From the NCBI RefSeq assembly GCF_903645295.1, contig NZ_CAHJXM010000001.1, positions 248,001 to 312,000 of the forward strand: a stretch of DNA of 64,000 nucleotides, written 5' to 3'. Shown here in pieces: positions 30,087 through 39,106 of the stretch. The number at the start of each line of letters is the position of its first letter. Positions within the stretch are counted from its first letter, which is position 1. The stretch is from Bacillus sp. Marseille-Q1617. GTDB taxonomy: Bacteria > Bacillota > Bacilli > Bacillales > Bacillaceae_B. The position numbers were made by a program, and so were the translations under genes. The notes beneath the pieces were generated by a model, which saw nothing but the letters and a program-made list of their open reading frames with translations, had not been told where the DNA came from and did not search any database.

Positions 30087-30252
30087 CGATCAGTGGTGAT
30101 CCGGTAATAAGAAAAAGCAATCGAACGTTCGTTTAACAAACAGGCTGGATAGGGTGACTTTGAGTCGCTTATAAGTGAAATAGGTATGTTAGAGACAGGC
30201 TCCTTTTAAAAATGGGGGGTAGGAGTTAAGAAAAGCAGGTTCGATTTAAGGA

Positions 30253-30360
30253 ATTGCGCAGGAATTAGGATTATTGCGCCACAATCTAAATAATTGCGCA
30301 GGACTTCACGGAATTGCGCCTGTTTTTCATTCATTGCGCCAGTATCTAAATAATTGCGCC
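30253..30360. repeat. Tandem array, 20 nt period, ATTGCGC core
   Basis: ATTGCGC occurs at 30253, 30273, 30293, 30313, 30333 and 30353, exactly 20 nt apart. The cores are followed by C or A and an A/T-rich spacer that varies. Units 2 and 5 share a spacer ending TATCTAAATA / AATCTAAATA. It lies in the 344 bp between the excisionase-type gene and ywbE. Nothing else recognisable is in that gap except the palindrome CGAACGTTCG at 30122. Confidence 0.85.
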
Positions 30361-30430
30361 ACTTGTCGAATCTCATTTAACGACAACAAAATAGAATCCG
30401 CCCGAAATAAAACATAGACAGGAGAATCCC

Positions 30431-30625
30431 ATGAACGGACAACAGCGAGCGAATATCAAACCTGGACTTCAAGTTGAAATCGTGCTGAAAAAAGACCAGC
30501 GCACCGGCCGGCTGACTCAGGGAGTCGTGAAAGACATCCTGACGAACTCGGCCAACCATCCTCACGGAATCAAGGTGAGGCTTGAAGATAGTCAGGTAGG
30601 AAGAGTAAAAAACATTTTATCTTAA
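30431..30625 (+). CDS. ywbE: YwbE family protein (DUF2196)
   Basis: 64-residue protein with the whole family pattern: PGLQVEIVLKKDQRTGRLTQ, VKDILTNSANHPHGIKVRL and GRVKNI. Probably a small beta-barrel (KOW/SH3-like); role unknown. It follows AGGAG and ends before a strong terminator. A 20-nt repeat array lies about 70 bp upstream. Confidence 0.9.
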   Translation: MNGQQRANIKPGLQVEIVLKKDQRTGRLTQGVVKDILTNSANHPHGIKVRLEDSQVGRVKNILS

Positions 30626-30635
30626 AACTTTAAAA

Positions 30636-30677
30636 GAAGGACAGTCCCTCGATTACGAAAGGGCTGTCCTTCTTTTT
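30636..30677 (+). terminator. ywbE terminator
   Basis: GAAGGACAGTCCCT...AGGGCTGTCCTTC stem followed by TTTTTTT. Confidence 0.85.
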
Positions 30678-30712
30678 TTACATCATAACCTCACGAGGTT
30701 TCATAAGACTAT

Positions 30713-31897
30713 CTAAAACAACTTCGGTATTTCATTGATCATCGTATAAACACCCATATAAGACATCGCGGCCACAATGACGAGACCGAATACAGTAAGC
30801 CAGATCGGATGCTTATAATCACCGACGATTTTTTTCTTATGTGCCGCAAGAAGCATGACGCCAAGGGCTATCGGCAGAATCAATCCGTTCAGAGCACCGA
30901 CGAGGATCATGACGGCAACAGGTTTACCAATCGATACAAATACCAGTGTCGAGATGACGATGAAGCCGATGATCAGCCACTTATGGTATTTTTCCAAAAG
31001 AGGGCTGAAGGTGCGGATAAATGAAACGGACGTATAGGCTGCACCGACCACGGATGTGACGGCAGCTGACCACATGACGATCCCGAACATTTTATATCCG
31101 ATGTTTCCGGCAGCAAGATTGAAGACGGATGCCGGCGGGTTTGACGGGTCAATCTGCAAACCCTGCGCAACGATTCCGAGCGAAGCCAGGAATAAGAAGA
31201 TACGCATGAGGGAAGCGATCCCGATGGCAGAAACGGAGCTCTTCGTAATTTCCGGAAGAGCGTCCCTGCCGGTGATGCCTGCTTCGAGCAGACGGTGTCC
31301 GCCTGCGAATGTGATGTAGCCGCCGACCGTACCACCTACCAGCGTAATGATGGCCATGAAGTCGATCGTATCCGGCATGAATGTCTTAGTGACTGCTTCT
31401 CCGACGGGAGGGCTCGATGTGAACATGACATAAAGGGTAAGAAGAATCATTAAAAATCCGAGAATCTGTGCAAACTTGTCCATCAATCGGCCAGCTTCTT
31501 TGAAAAGGAAGATGCCGATGGCGATAAGGCCGCTGAATAAAGCTCCCATCTCGGGGGCAACCCCGAACAATACATTCGTTCCAAGTCCTGCTCCGGCGAT
31601 GTTCCCGATATTGAAAGCAAGTCCGCCGGCAACGATCAGGAATGCAAGGAAATAGCCCAAGCCGGGGAGGATATCGTTGGCGATGTCCTGGGCCCTTTTT
31701 TCAGATATGGCAATGATCCGCCAGATGTTCAACTGGGCCCCGATGTCAATGATGATGGAAATGAGGATGACGAAGCCGAAGCTTGCTGCCAATTGTTCCG
31801 TGAACACAGTCGTCTGTGTCAGGAACCCCGGGCCGATGGCCGACGTGGCCATCAAGAAGGCAGCCCCGAGCAAAACGCTGAGATTTGAAGTTTTCAT
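30713..31897 (-). CDS. NRAMP family transporter (YcsG-like), linked to 5-oxoprolinase genes
   Basis: 394-residue membrane protein with about eleven helices. The family opening SAIGPGFLTQTTVFTEQL is a modified NRAMP helix 1 (the metal-binding DPGN is replaced by GPGF), as in the YcsG branch. Because that metal site is altered, the substrate is probably not a divalent metal; the genomic link to pxpB/pxpC suggests uptake related to 5-oxoproline. It is the last gene of the minus-strand operon, 35 bp after pxpC. Confidence 0.85.
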   Translation of the reverse strand: MKTSNLSVLLGAAFLMATSAIGPGFLTQTTVFTEQLAASFGFVILISIIIDIGAQLNIWRIIAISEKRAQDIANDILPGLGYFLAFLIVAGGLAFNIGNIAGAGLGTNVLFGVAPEMGALFSGLIAIGIFLFKEAGRLMDKFAQILGFLMILLTLYVMFTSSPPVGEAVTKTFMPDTIDFMAIITLVGGTVGGYITFAGGHRLLEAGITGRDALPEITKSSVSAIGIASLMRIFLFLASLGIVAQGLQIDPSNPPASVFNLAAGNIGYKMFGIVMWSAAVTSVVGAAYTSVSFIRTFSPLLEKYHKWLIIGFIVISTLVFVSIGKPVAVMILVGALNGLILPIALGVMLLAAHKKKIVGDYKHPIWLTVFGLVIVAAMSYMGVYTMINEIPKLF

Positions 31898-31932
31898 GTA
31901 TTTCTCTCCTTTTCTGCTGATTCTGTGATGAT

Positions 31933-32934
31933 TTATTTAAGCTTCAGTGCAATTCCCTGCTTCAGATGGCGAAGCTGCTTTTCCCTGTCTATGAGAAGAT
32001 TTTGCGCTTCCTCGTGGGTGATGACAGTAAACGATAGCTCCTCACCCGGTTTTGTCTGGGCGATGAGAGGGAGGTCGACGGAAGCAATCTGCCCGATGCG
32101 GGGGTAGCCTCCCGTCGTCTGCCGGTCTGCCAGCAGGATAATGGGATTTCCGTCCGAAGGAACCTGGATGGTCCCGAATGAAACGGCTTCGGATATCATA
32201 TCCCTATCCTGTTCCAGCTCGAGCTTTGTCCCCTTCAGCCGGTAGCCCATGCGGTCGGACTGCGGCGACACTTTGAACGGCTTTTCGAAGAACGCCTGTC
32301 TGCTGTCTTCTGTGAAAAGATCGAATTCCGGACCTTCCATTACCCGGATTGCCTTTTGTGACCGGTGGATGGAGATGAATTCGGAAGAAATCGACCAGTC
32401 GATTTCCGTAAAATGACCGTCTTCCAAGTAAGGGGTCAGATACTCGATGATTTCCTGGGAACCTTCAAGAATTTCACCTGAATGAAGAAGGTCTCCTTCT
32501 TTTATGCTGCGGCCCTCAAGGCCGCCGATTTCAGCCCGTAAATAGGTAGAACGACTGTTCATCACAGAAGGCACGTTTATGCCGCCTGCAAGGGCGAGAT
32601 ATGCCCGTGCACCACTTTTGCATCCGCCGAATTTCAAGGTGGACCCTTTTTTGACAAGAACGGATCTCCATAATGGGACCGGCTGTCCATCAATGGAAGG
32701 GGACAAGTCGCCTCCGCAGATGGAAATGAGGGAGGTTTCCTGGAATTCAAGTACTGGACCGGTGAGGGTCATTTCAATTACGGCTTCGTTTTCATCATTC
32801 CCGACAAGCCAGTTCGAAATTCGGTGGGCGATCGGATCCATGCTTCCGCTGACGATGACCCCGTATTTTTGATAGCCATACCTTCCGAGGTCCTGTACGG
32901 TGGAAAGGAGTCCTGGTTTTACAACTTTAATCAT
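31933..32934 (-). CDS. pxpC: 5-oxoprolinase subunit C / biotin-dependent carboxyltransferase family (KipA-like)
   Basis: Subunit of the ATP-dependent 5-oxoprolinase PxpABC that opens 5-oxoproline to glutamate; the B. subtilis homologue was first described as KipA. The opening KPGLLSTVQDLGRYGYQKYGV and later RAYLALAGGINVPSVMNSRST and GYPRIGQIASVDLPL are the AHS2-domain signatures. The 333 residues are normal. Its start overlaps the pxpB end by 4 nt, so translation is coupled. Confidence 0.9.
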   Translation of the reverse strand: MIKVVKPGLLSTVQDLGRYGYQKYGVIVSGSMDPIAHRISNWLVGNDENEAVIEMTLTGPVLEFQETSLISICGGDLSPSIDGQPVPLWRSVLVKKGSTLKFGGCKSGARAYLALAGGINVPSVMNSRSTYLRAEIGGLEGRSIKEGDLLHSGEILEGSQEIIEYLTPYLEDGHFTEIDWSISSEFISIHRSQKAIRVMEGPEFDLFTEDSRQAFFEKPFKVSPQSDRMGYRLKGTKLELEQDRDMISEAVSFGTIQVPSDGNPIILLADRQTTGGYPRIGQIASVDLPLIAQTKPGEELSFTVITHEEAQNLLIDREKQLRHLKQGIALKLK

Positions 32935-33638
32935 GCTTTTCCCTCCATTTCTTTAAATTCATCTTCTGAAATGGAAACGAATTTAATGTGGTCCCCTGCA
33001 TGAAGGAGACTCGGGGTCTCTTCATCCGGCTGGAACAATCGCAGGGGAGTCCTGCCGATCAGCTGCCATCCGCCGGGCGTTTCAATCGGGTAGACGCCTG
33101 TCTGGTCACCGGCGATCCCTACTGAGCCGGCAGGGATTTTCAATCGCGGCGATTTTCTTCTCGGTGTGGCTAAATCGGGATCCAAACCTCCGACATAAGG
33201 GAAGCCCGGGGCAAATCCGATCATGTAGACAAGATAGTCTCCATTTGTATGTTTTGATATGACTTCTTCAGGCGATAACCTATGGATCTGTGCCACTTCT
33301 TCTAAATCAGGACCGTATTCTTCCCCGTAGCATACTGGGATTTCTATGACCCTGGGAGAAGCAGAAACGTTTTCAACGTCATCAGAAAGCAAAGCTGCCA
33401 GAGTGGAACAGACTCCTTCGTAAGGAAGTTCTTCATTCTTTTCTTGTAAAACGGTTACCGGATCATAATAAAGGGTGACTGTCGTGAAAGCAGGGATTAT
33501 GTCGACAAGCCACTTTTGAGGATTTTTTTCTAATAATGATGTCACTTTCTTTACTTTCTCGTGAGTGTCAATTTCAATCGCATCTCCCAATTGAATGACT
33601 ACTGCACTGTCTCCTAAAGGGCGCAAAGAATAGTTCAA
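32931..33638 (-). CDS. pxpB: 5-oxoprolinase subunit B (KipI-like)
   Basis: 235-residue AHS1-domain protein, partner of PxpC in 5-oxoproline cleavage; the B. subtilis homologue KipI also inhibits kinase KinA. Motifs are LRPLGDSAVVIQLG, MIGFAPGFPYVGGLD and PAGSVGIAGDQTGVYP. The start is a TTG at 33638, preceded by AAGGAGG. It is the first gene of the minus-strand operon pxpB-pxpC-NRAMP; pxpA (YcsF/LamB) is not adjacent. The 393 bp upstream (33639-34031) are AT-rich and hold the divergent promoters but no gene. Confidence 0.9.
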   Translation of the reverse strand: MNYSLRPLGDSAVVIQLGDAIEIDTHEKVKKVTSLLEKNPQKWLVDIIPAFTTVTLYYDPVTVLQEKNEELPYEGVCSTLAALLSDDVENVSASPRVIEIPVCYGEEYGPDLEEVAQIHRLSPEEVISKHTNGDYLVYMIGFAPGFPYVGGLDPDLATPRRKSPRLKIPAGSVGIAGDQTGVYPIETPGGWQLIGRTPLRLFQPDEETPSLLHAGDHIKFVSISEDEFKEMEGKA

Positions 33639-34031
33639 GTTGTTTCCTCCTTATTGGCGAATGTATATTTATGTTTATTTATCTATAAAAATTCAATGAT
33701 GAATAGTAAGTGGGATTTTTCTGAACTTTTGGTCACGTTGTCTATTATAGTATAAATCGTGAACTTTTCAACGAAGGTATTTTTATAGATTTAAATATAA
33801 TAAGATGAAAATGCATAGATGCATCGGGGTCAGGTGCATTAGAAACTGGTCGTTTTGGTATATTACGCATGCATCGAAGAAAAAACTGAAGTGAAATAAT
33901 TGTAATAAAATAGCAGGAAACTTTAAGTTGAAATCATATATCTTTCACCTGGAATGTGCTATTATTTAGTAATTCGAAATAAATTTGGGCGATTCCCAAG
34001 AATAGATGAATAATAGAAAGGGGGATTTCCT

Positions 34032-35234
34032 GTGACGAAAATAAAAGAACCTCTATGGACAAGGTCTTTTATCATGTTAATGGTAGGAAATCTTTTTGTA
34101 TTTATGTCGTTTCAAATGCTGATTCCGACATTGCCTCCATATATTAAGTCCCTTGGTGCGTCAGGTTTGGAAATAGGTCTGGTAACGACTTTATTTTCAA
34201 TCGGAGCGGTATTGAGCAGGCCGTTCATCGGTTTTATGCTGGAATACAAGGACCGTAAACCATTGGTCATCATCGGGGTGGTCTCATTGCTGCTCGTTAC
34301 AGTGATTTACCCGCTGTCTTCCATTGTCGTGATCTTTTTGCTGTTCCGGTTCGTACACGGGCTTGCCTGGGGATGGTCCACAACCGTCAACGGTACCGCG
34401 GCAGTCGATGTCGTACCGAAATCCCGCCTTGGTGAAGGGATGGGCTATTACGGGCTGTCGATCACAATCGGAATGATCATCGCTCCGAGTCTTGGAATCT
34501 ATTTGTTTCAAGTGACTACATTTACGAATCTGATCATCACCTCCAGTGTCCTCGGAGTCATTGCGATCATCCTGTTGGCGCTGGTTCGTTATCAGACACC
34601 AGAAATCGTGAAAGAAACAAAGAAAGAAGACCTGAAGTTTTCATACATGGGATCACTGATCGAAAAATCAAGCTGGTTTCCTGCTTTCATCACCATCATG
34701 GTTACATTCGGCTACGGCTCGATCGTAACGTTCATCGTAATCTTTGGTGAAGAACGCGGCATACAGCATATCTTCTTGTTTTATTTGTTCAATGCCATCA
34801 TGGCCTCCGTATCCAGGCCGATTGCAGGGAAATGGTTTGATGAACGCGGACCTAAAGGACTTGTCCTTTTCTGCATCTCACTCACGTTTGTGGGAATGTG
34901 GGTATTATCGTTTGCGCATTCCGATGCCTTGATCATCATCTCAGGCATTCTGTTCGGAATAGGCTTCGGTTCCCTGATCCCGACGCTTCAATCGTGGACA
35001 TTGTCCATGACCCCGGATAACCGCAGGGGAGTGGCGAACGGCATGTTCTTCTCCTCCATCGACCTGGGTATCGGATTAAGCGGACTCGTATTCGGTGTAC
35101 TGGCGCAATTTGTAGACATCGGCATCCTATTCCAAATCTCAAGCTTCTTCCTGCTCATTGCATTCGTAGTGGCAGTAATGGAAGGACGTAAGCAGCAAAA
35201 GCGGAAGCGCCTTGGTCAGCCCCGGCAAGCATAA
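34032..35234 (+). CDS. MFS transporter, 12 helices
   Basis: 400-residue major facilitator. Twelve hydrophobic segments, the loop 2-3 motif around PFIGFMLEYKDRKP and the helix 4-5 region RFVHGLAWGWSTTVNGTA place it in the drug/sugar-type MFS groups. The substrate cannot be read from the sequence. The start is GTG at 34032 after GAAAGGGGGA. Monocistronic with a terminator at 35286. Confidence 0.88.
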   Translation: MTKIKEPLWTRSFIMLMVGNLFVFMSFQMLIPTLPPYIKSLGASGLEIGLVTTLFSIGAVLSRPFIGFMLEYKDRKPLVIIGVVSLLLVTVIYPLSSIVVIFLLFRFVHGLAWGWSTTVNGTAAVDVVPKSRLGEGMGYYGLSITIGMIIAPSLGIYLFQVTTFTNLIITSSVLGVIAIILLALVRYQTPEIVKETKKEDLKFSYMGSLIEKSSWFPAFITIMVTFGYGSIVTFIVIFGEERGIQHIFLFYLFNAIMASVSRPIAGKWFDERGPKGLVLFCISLTFVGMWVLSFAHSDALIIISGILFGIGFGSLIPTLQSWTLSMTPDNRRGVANGMFFSSIDLGIGLSGLVFGVLAQFVDIGILFQISSFFLLIAFVVAVMEGRKQQKRKRLGQPRQA

Positions 35235-35285
35235 AAAACAATTCAACTCTATAGTTTACACCTCCAAATAAGGTGGTAAATATTT

Positions 35286-35342
35286 AGGACTATCTATTTT
35301 CTCTAAGGGTGTAGCCTTTTGGTAATGGATAGTCCTTTGTTG
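35286..35342 (+). terminator. MFS gene terminator
   Basis: AGGACTATC...GATAGTCCTTTGTTGT long stem-loop. Confidence 0.65.
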
Positions 35343-35499
35343 TGTAATGAATATAAGGCGAATGAATCACGGTAAAAAGAATCAATTAGAAAATGAAAAC
35401 GAATTGAAATTTTATCCTTGTGAAATTCTGATAGAATGATAGCCATAGACTAGTCTGTGAGTCCTTTTTCATAAGGGTTCACGTATAACGGAGGACATT

Positions 35500-38244
35500 A
35501 TGATAGAAGAAAAGTTATTGATGGAGAAGTCATTATATGAAACTTTTTTAATAGAAAATGAATCAACCCTTCATCCTATTGAAGTACTGGGTGAAGCGTT
35601 TGTAGAAGAGCAGCAGAATGAACCGTATGACTTGACCTACATCCGTTACGCGCAGGGGGAGGTTTATTTTCACAGTAAGGATTACGAAGCGGCCATTTTT
35701 AAATGGGAGAGCATCTTGAATGAGCTCGAGCCCTGGGCAAAGAAAAATATCGCCGATTCCTATTATGCTTTGGGCATGCTTTCTTCCGCGGAGGACGTGT
35801 ATACGGCGATCTCGACGGAAGATACAGTGCTGACGATGGAGATCTCCCTTCAGCTGTTCCATCTTTACATAGAGAGAAACAAGCTGAAGTCGGCGTATCG
35901 GATCATTGAGAAGGCACTGAATACCGATCCCGACTATCCGCTTGTCGCTCAGCTGGCGAAATCTTTTTATGAAGAACAGCAGGACTTTAAGAACGCTGTG
36001 GAACTTGCTGTGAGCGAGTCGATCAGAACAGGGGATCAGTCATGGTTCCGCTACCTGCTTGAGTATGCTGAAATGGGCTATACGTCTTCCTTCACACCGA
36101 ACTATTTTTACGATGTGCTGATTACCGTCTATGAGAAAGACCGCCCGTTGTTCAGGGAGCTCATCCAGAGCTTATGGGTATCCTTCAAAGAGGTGCCGGC
36201 AGTCCATATCGAGTGGATGACCACGGTCAACAGACTATTTGAATATGTAGAGACAGAGCCCGGTGAACGCTGGGAAGATATTGCATCCCAATTCCAGCAT
36301 GCCTATCTTCATTTCCTTGAAAAAGGATACCTTGTGAAAGAAATTGAAGGGATCATGCCGGATCTCCTGACCCATTGGCTTAAAATCAGTAAACAGGAGC
36401 AGCCGCTATTTGCGTCTGCGGCTGTGATGGCATGGAATGATGTATTTTCCTATTCCATTGATCCAATGGTCGTCGAGGAAGCGGAAAGTCTGCTTCTCCA
36501 TGGTGAATATCCAACATTTAAAATGGAAGAGGCGCTCCTTCTCCTGAATAAAATAATGGACTGGTCCGAAAATAATGAGGCTCCAGTTTCCTATAAATCA
36601 ACATGGATCGCGGAACAGCTCCTGGACACCAGCCAGCAGTATCTTTTGGTTGCAGGCAGCGAATCCAGCGGCAAGTCATCCTTTGTACAATCCGTACTTG
36701 GCGAGAGCGTGGGGGAGGCAGAATATTCGACCGTTGTCTACAGATATCACCGTGATCAGGTAGAAGTCACAGAGGTCCATGACCGCGGTGCAGAAAAAGT
36801 GGAAAGTATTGCAGACTTCGAAGAGTTGATGGAAAGGGAAGCATTCGTGGAGTACAAGCTGCCTTCCGAATTCCTTCAGAAAAATGGAAGTGCCTTGATC
36901 GATGTTCAGGCGAACAGCCAGGGACTGAAAGACCTCACGTCATTCTACCCAGCTGCCGACGGACTTCTTTACGTGCTGAACGCCGATTCCCCTTTCAATG
37001 CTGAAGACCGCCAGACGCTCAGGACACTGACTGAAATCGGCCAGCCTGTAAACGTACACTTCCTGCTGAATAAAATGGATAAAGTCGATCATGCAGGCCG
37101 CTCTGAAGAAATCATCAACTCAGTCCAGGCGAAAGCCAGAGAATGGTTCCCGAATGCTGAAGTCCTCCCGTATTCATCGCTTGAAGCGGTACACCTTCAG
37201 CAAAGAGACGTGGAAGCCTTCCTGAGAAAGCAATACATCCTTAACCCGGGAGCGTTGAAATCCGAGCGGAAAGTGAAGCTATTCTACCTGGTGAGAAAGA
37301 CGCTGAAAGACTTATTCGCTCAACGAAAGAATCAGGAACTCGGATTAAAAGATTCAATCGAGAAAAATAAAGATATTCTTGTCCGCTTAAACGGCTTCCA
37401 TACGTACTTGGAAGATATGCAGACGGACAAGACAAAGGGTATAAGAGAGTCGTTCCGAAAAAAGAAAGAAGAAATGAAAAAAGAAGTCTCCAAGAAAATC
37501 CCTGAGATCCTGAGCGGGTGCTCAGAACTGATTACGGAAGAAAGTGACTTCAGACAAATCCATACAGAATTGAATGAAGCCATGAACGCACGAATCCAAA
37601 CGTACATTCAGGAAGACCTCATGCCGCGCTACATGGTCATATTGGAAAATTGGCTCCAGTCCTCAAGACAGGAGCTGCAGGATGGGCAGGACTACTTAAA
37701 TGAGATGAGCACGACCTTTAATGAACTGTTTGGGAAAAACCGTGTCGTCCTCGAGTGTGACTTCCAGGTCATCGATGACTGGAGAAGGGATGTAAGCCGG
37801 ATGGGGACCAGGGCACAAATCGATAAGGAAAATATCCTTCTCAAATTCAAGCCCGGTCAATTCCTGTTGAAGAGTGCCGGCAAGCTGTTCGGAGGAATCC
37901 CTCAGAACAAAAACCTTCTCTATAACCAGTACAAACGCTATCTGGAAAACGAGGATTACTCTGAGACCGCCAAATCCGTTGTGAACAAGTTCTTTGTTCA
38001 GTTCGACTTGTTTGAAAAATCTCTGGATCAGGATGTGAGATCCTTCTTTGCAGGACCGTTCAATCAGCTCGACCTTACGATTAAAGAGACGGAAGCAGAG
38101 ATTGCTGCAGAAGAAGAAACATTGAAAAAAATGAAGGAGCATCCTGAACGCTATTTCGATCCGATAACCTTATTCGAAGTGAAATTGCTTCATGATGAAT
38201 ATAGGATGAAGGCCGGTTCGAAGAGTACGCGGACTTCGTATTGA
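35500..38244 (+). CDS. TPR-dynamin-like GTPase fusion
   Basis: 914-residue cytosolic protein of unknown role. Residues 1 to ~300 look like tetratricopeptide-type helices (for example YAQGEVYFHSKDYEAAIFKW and NIADSYYALGMLSSAEDVY). A P-loop GSESSGKSS starts near residue 386; NKMD (G4) is at 524-527. The switch II position reads LIDVQANSQG near Asp468 instead of DxPG. The last ~320 residues are strongly charged and helical (coiled coil), as in bacterial dynamin-like proteins. This points to a large GTPase that assembles on membranes or partners through the TPR. The start follows GGAGG; monocistronic. Confidence 0.75.
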   Translation: MIEEKLLMEKSLYETFLIENESTLHPIEVLGEAFVEEQQNEPYDLTYIRYAQGEVYFHSKDYEAAIFKWESILNELEPWAKKNIADSYYALGMLSSAEDVYTAISTEDTVLTMEISLQLFHLYIERNKLKSAYRIIEKALNTDPDYPLVAQLAKSFYEEQQDFKNAVELAVSESIRTGDQSWFRYLLEYAEMGYTSSFTPNYFYDVLITVYEKDRPLFRELIQSLWVSFKEVPAVHIEWMTTVNRLFEYVETEPGERWEDIASQFQHAYLHFLEKGYLVKEIEGIMPDLLTHWLKISKQEQPLFASAAVMAWNDVFSYSIDPMVVEEAESLLLHGEYPTFKMEEALLLLNKIMDWSENNEAPVSYKSTWIAEQLLDTSQQYLLVAGSESSGKSSFVQSVLGESVGEAEYSTVVYRYHRDQVEVTEVHDRGAEKVESIADFEELMEREAFVEYKLPSEFLQKNGSALIDVQANSQGLKDLTSFYPAADGLLYVLNADSPFNAEDRQTLRTLTEIGQPVNVHFLLNKMDKVDHAGRSEEIINSVQAKAREWFPNAEVLPYSSLEAVHLQQRDVEAFLRKQYILNPGALKSERKVKLFYLVRKTLKDLFAQRKNQELGLKDSIEKNKDILVRLNGFHTYLEDMQTDKTKGIRESFRKKKEEMKKEVSKKIPEILSGCSELITEESDFRQIHTELNEAMNARIQTYIQEDLMPRYMVILENWLQSSRQELQDGQDYLNEMSTTFNELFGKNRVVLECDFQVIDDWRRDVSRMGTRAQIDKENILLKFKPGQFLLKSAGKLFGGIPQNKNLLYNQYKRYLENEDYSETAKSVVNKFFVQFDLFEKSLDQDVRSFFAGPFNQLDLTIKETEAEIAAEEETLKKMKEHPERYFDPITLFEVKLLHDEYRMKAGSKSTRTSY

Positions 38245-38258
38245 TGGTTAAAACGGAT

Positions 38259-38307
38259 AAGCTGATTCGCTTGGGGGATAACCCCTGGGCGAATCGGCTT
38301 TTTTTGT
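38259..38307 (+). terminator. Terminator of the TPR-dynamin gene
   Basis: AAGCTGATTCGC...GCGAATCGGCTTTTTTT with a GGGG/CCCC inner stem. Confidence 0.85.
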
Positions 38308-38350
38308 TTGATGTATTTTTGCGAACGGGGCGGGGAGTGATTGGATATTA

Positions 38351-38472
38351 TTAGTAAGTAATGGAATTAATCGTAAAACTCAAAGATTTTTCCGCCGAAC
38401 TCGAAGATTATTGGCTTAAACTGAATGAAAAAGTCCAGTTTCCGAAAGATTACAACACAAAACTAAAAGATT
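38351..38472. repeat. Tandem array, 21 nt period, AAGATT core
   Basis: AAGATT cores at 38383, 38404, 38446 and 38467 are 21 nt or a multiple apart; the unit at 38425 is degenerate (AATGAA). Cores are preceded by AAACTC-like sequence. It lies between two convergent terminators and is related to the copy at 26711-26770. Confidence 0.75.
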
Positions 38473-38490
38473 AACGCTCATCATGTATAT

Positions 38491-38524
38491 AAAAAACCCC
38501 CGGAGCAGCCGTCGCTCCGGGGGT
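38491..38524 (-). terminator. Terminator of the GntR-ABC-ECF operon (minus strand)
   Basis: AAACCCCCGGAGC...GCTCCGGGGG hairpin; on the minus strand it is followed by a T-run. Confidence 0.8.
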
Positions 38525-38539
38525 CCACCCAAGAAGTCG

Positions 38540-39076
38540 TCAAGCGGACTTCTTTATCAACAAATTCAACTGTTTTCTCGCCCGGTGGTAGCGGGTTTTG
38601 ACAGTGGAAGGATTAAGGCCCAGCTTCTGAGCGATTTCCTTATCGCTGAGACCATGGATCACCTTTAATCGCAGGACTTCCTGCTGAGTTGCAGGCAGCT
38701 GCTCTATTCCCTCTGCAATCTCTTCTTCAAAAAAGTGCAACTCCATTTCTGTTTCTACCATTCTGGTTGAACTTGCAATAAATGGAGAGTCATAAGCTTC
38801 CTGATCGTCCACAAGATCCTCTCTGCGCTTCGATTCTTTTCGGATGAAGTCAATGGCTGTCCGGTTGGCGATCGATGACAGCCACGACTGGATCTTTCTG
38901 AAGTCGATGAGTGTATCCCATTTACGGTAAGCTTTCATGAACGTTTCCTGAACGATGTCCTCTGAAAGATGGGCGTCTTTCGTCAGTTTATAGGCGATGT
39001 GATAAATCAATCGATGAAATTGAATATACACATCATCGAATGTTGGGGACTCAATGTGTATGAGTTTGGCACTCAC
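38540..39076 (-). CDS. ECF-type RNA polymerase sigma factor
   Basis: 178-residue sigma-70 family group 4 factor. Region 2 contains DAHLSEDIVQETFMKAYRKW and SWLSSIANRTAIDFIRK. Region 4 has LPATQQEVLRLKVIHGLSDKE and the HTH LGLNPSTVKTRYHRARKQL. The start is GTG at 39076 behind GAGGTGA. It is the last gene of a minus-strand run with GntR, ABC ATPase and permease, 30 bp behind the permease. No zinc-finger or membrane anti-sigma gene follows, which is unusual; the long permease with its extracytoplasmic domain could be the sensing partner, but this is inference. Confidence 0.88.
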   Translation of the reverse strand: MSAKLIHIESPTFDDVYIQFHRLIYHIAYKLTKDAHLSEDIVQETFMKAYRKWDTLIDFRKIQSWLSSIANRTAIDFIRKESKRREDLVDDQEAYDSPFIASSTRMVETEMELHFFEEEIAEGIEQLPATQQEVLRLKVIHGLSDKEIAQKLGLNPSTVKTRYHRARKQLNLLIKKSA

Positions 39077-39106
39077 TGGATATCACCTCGATTCTTTATT
39101 TTCACA

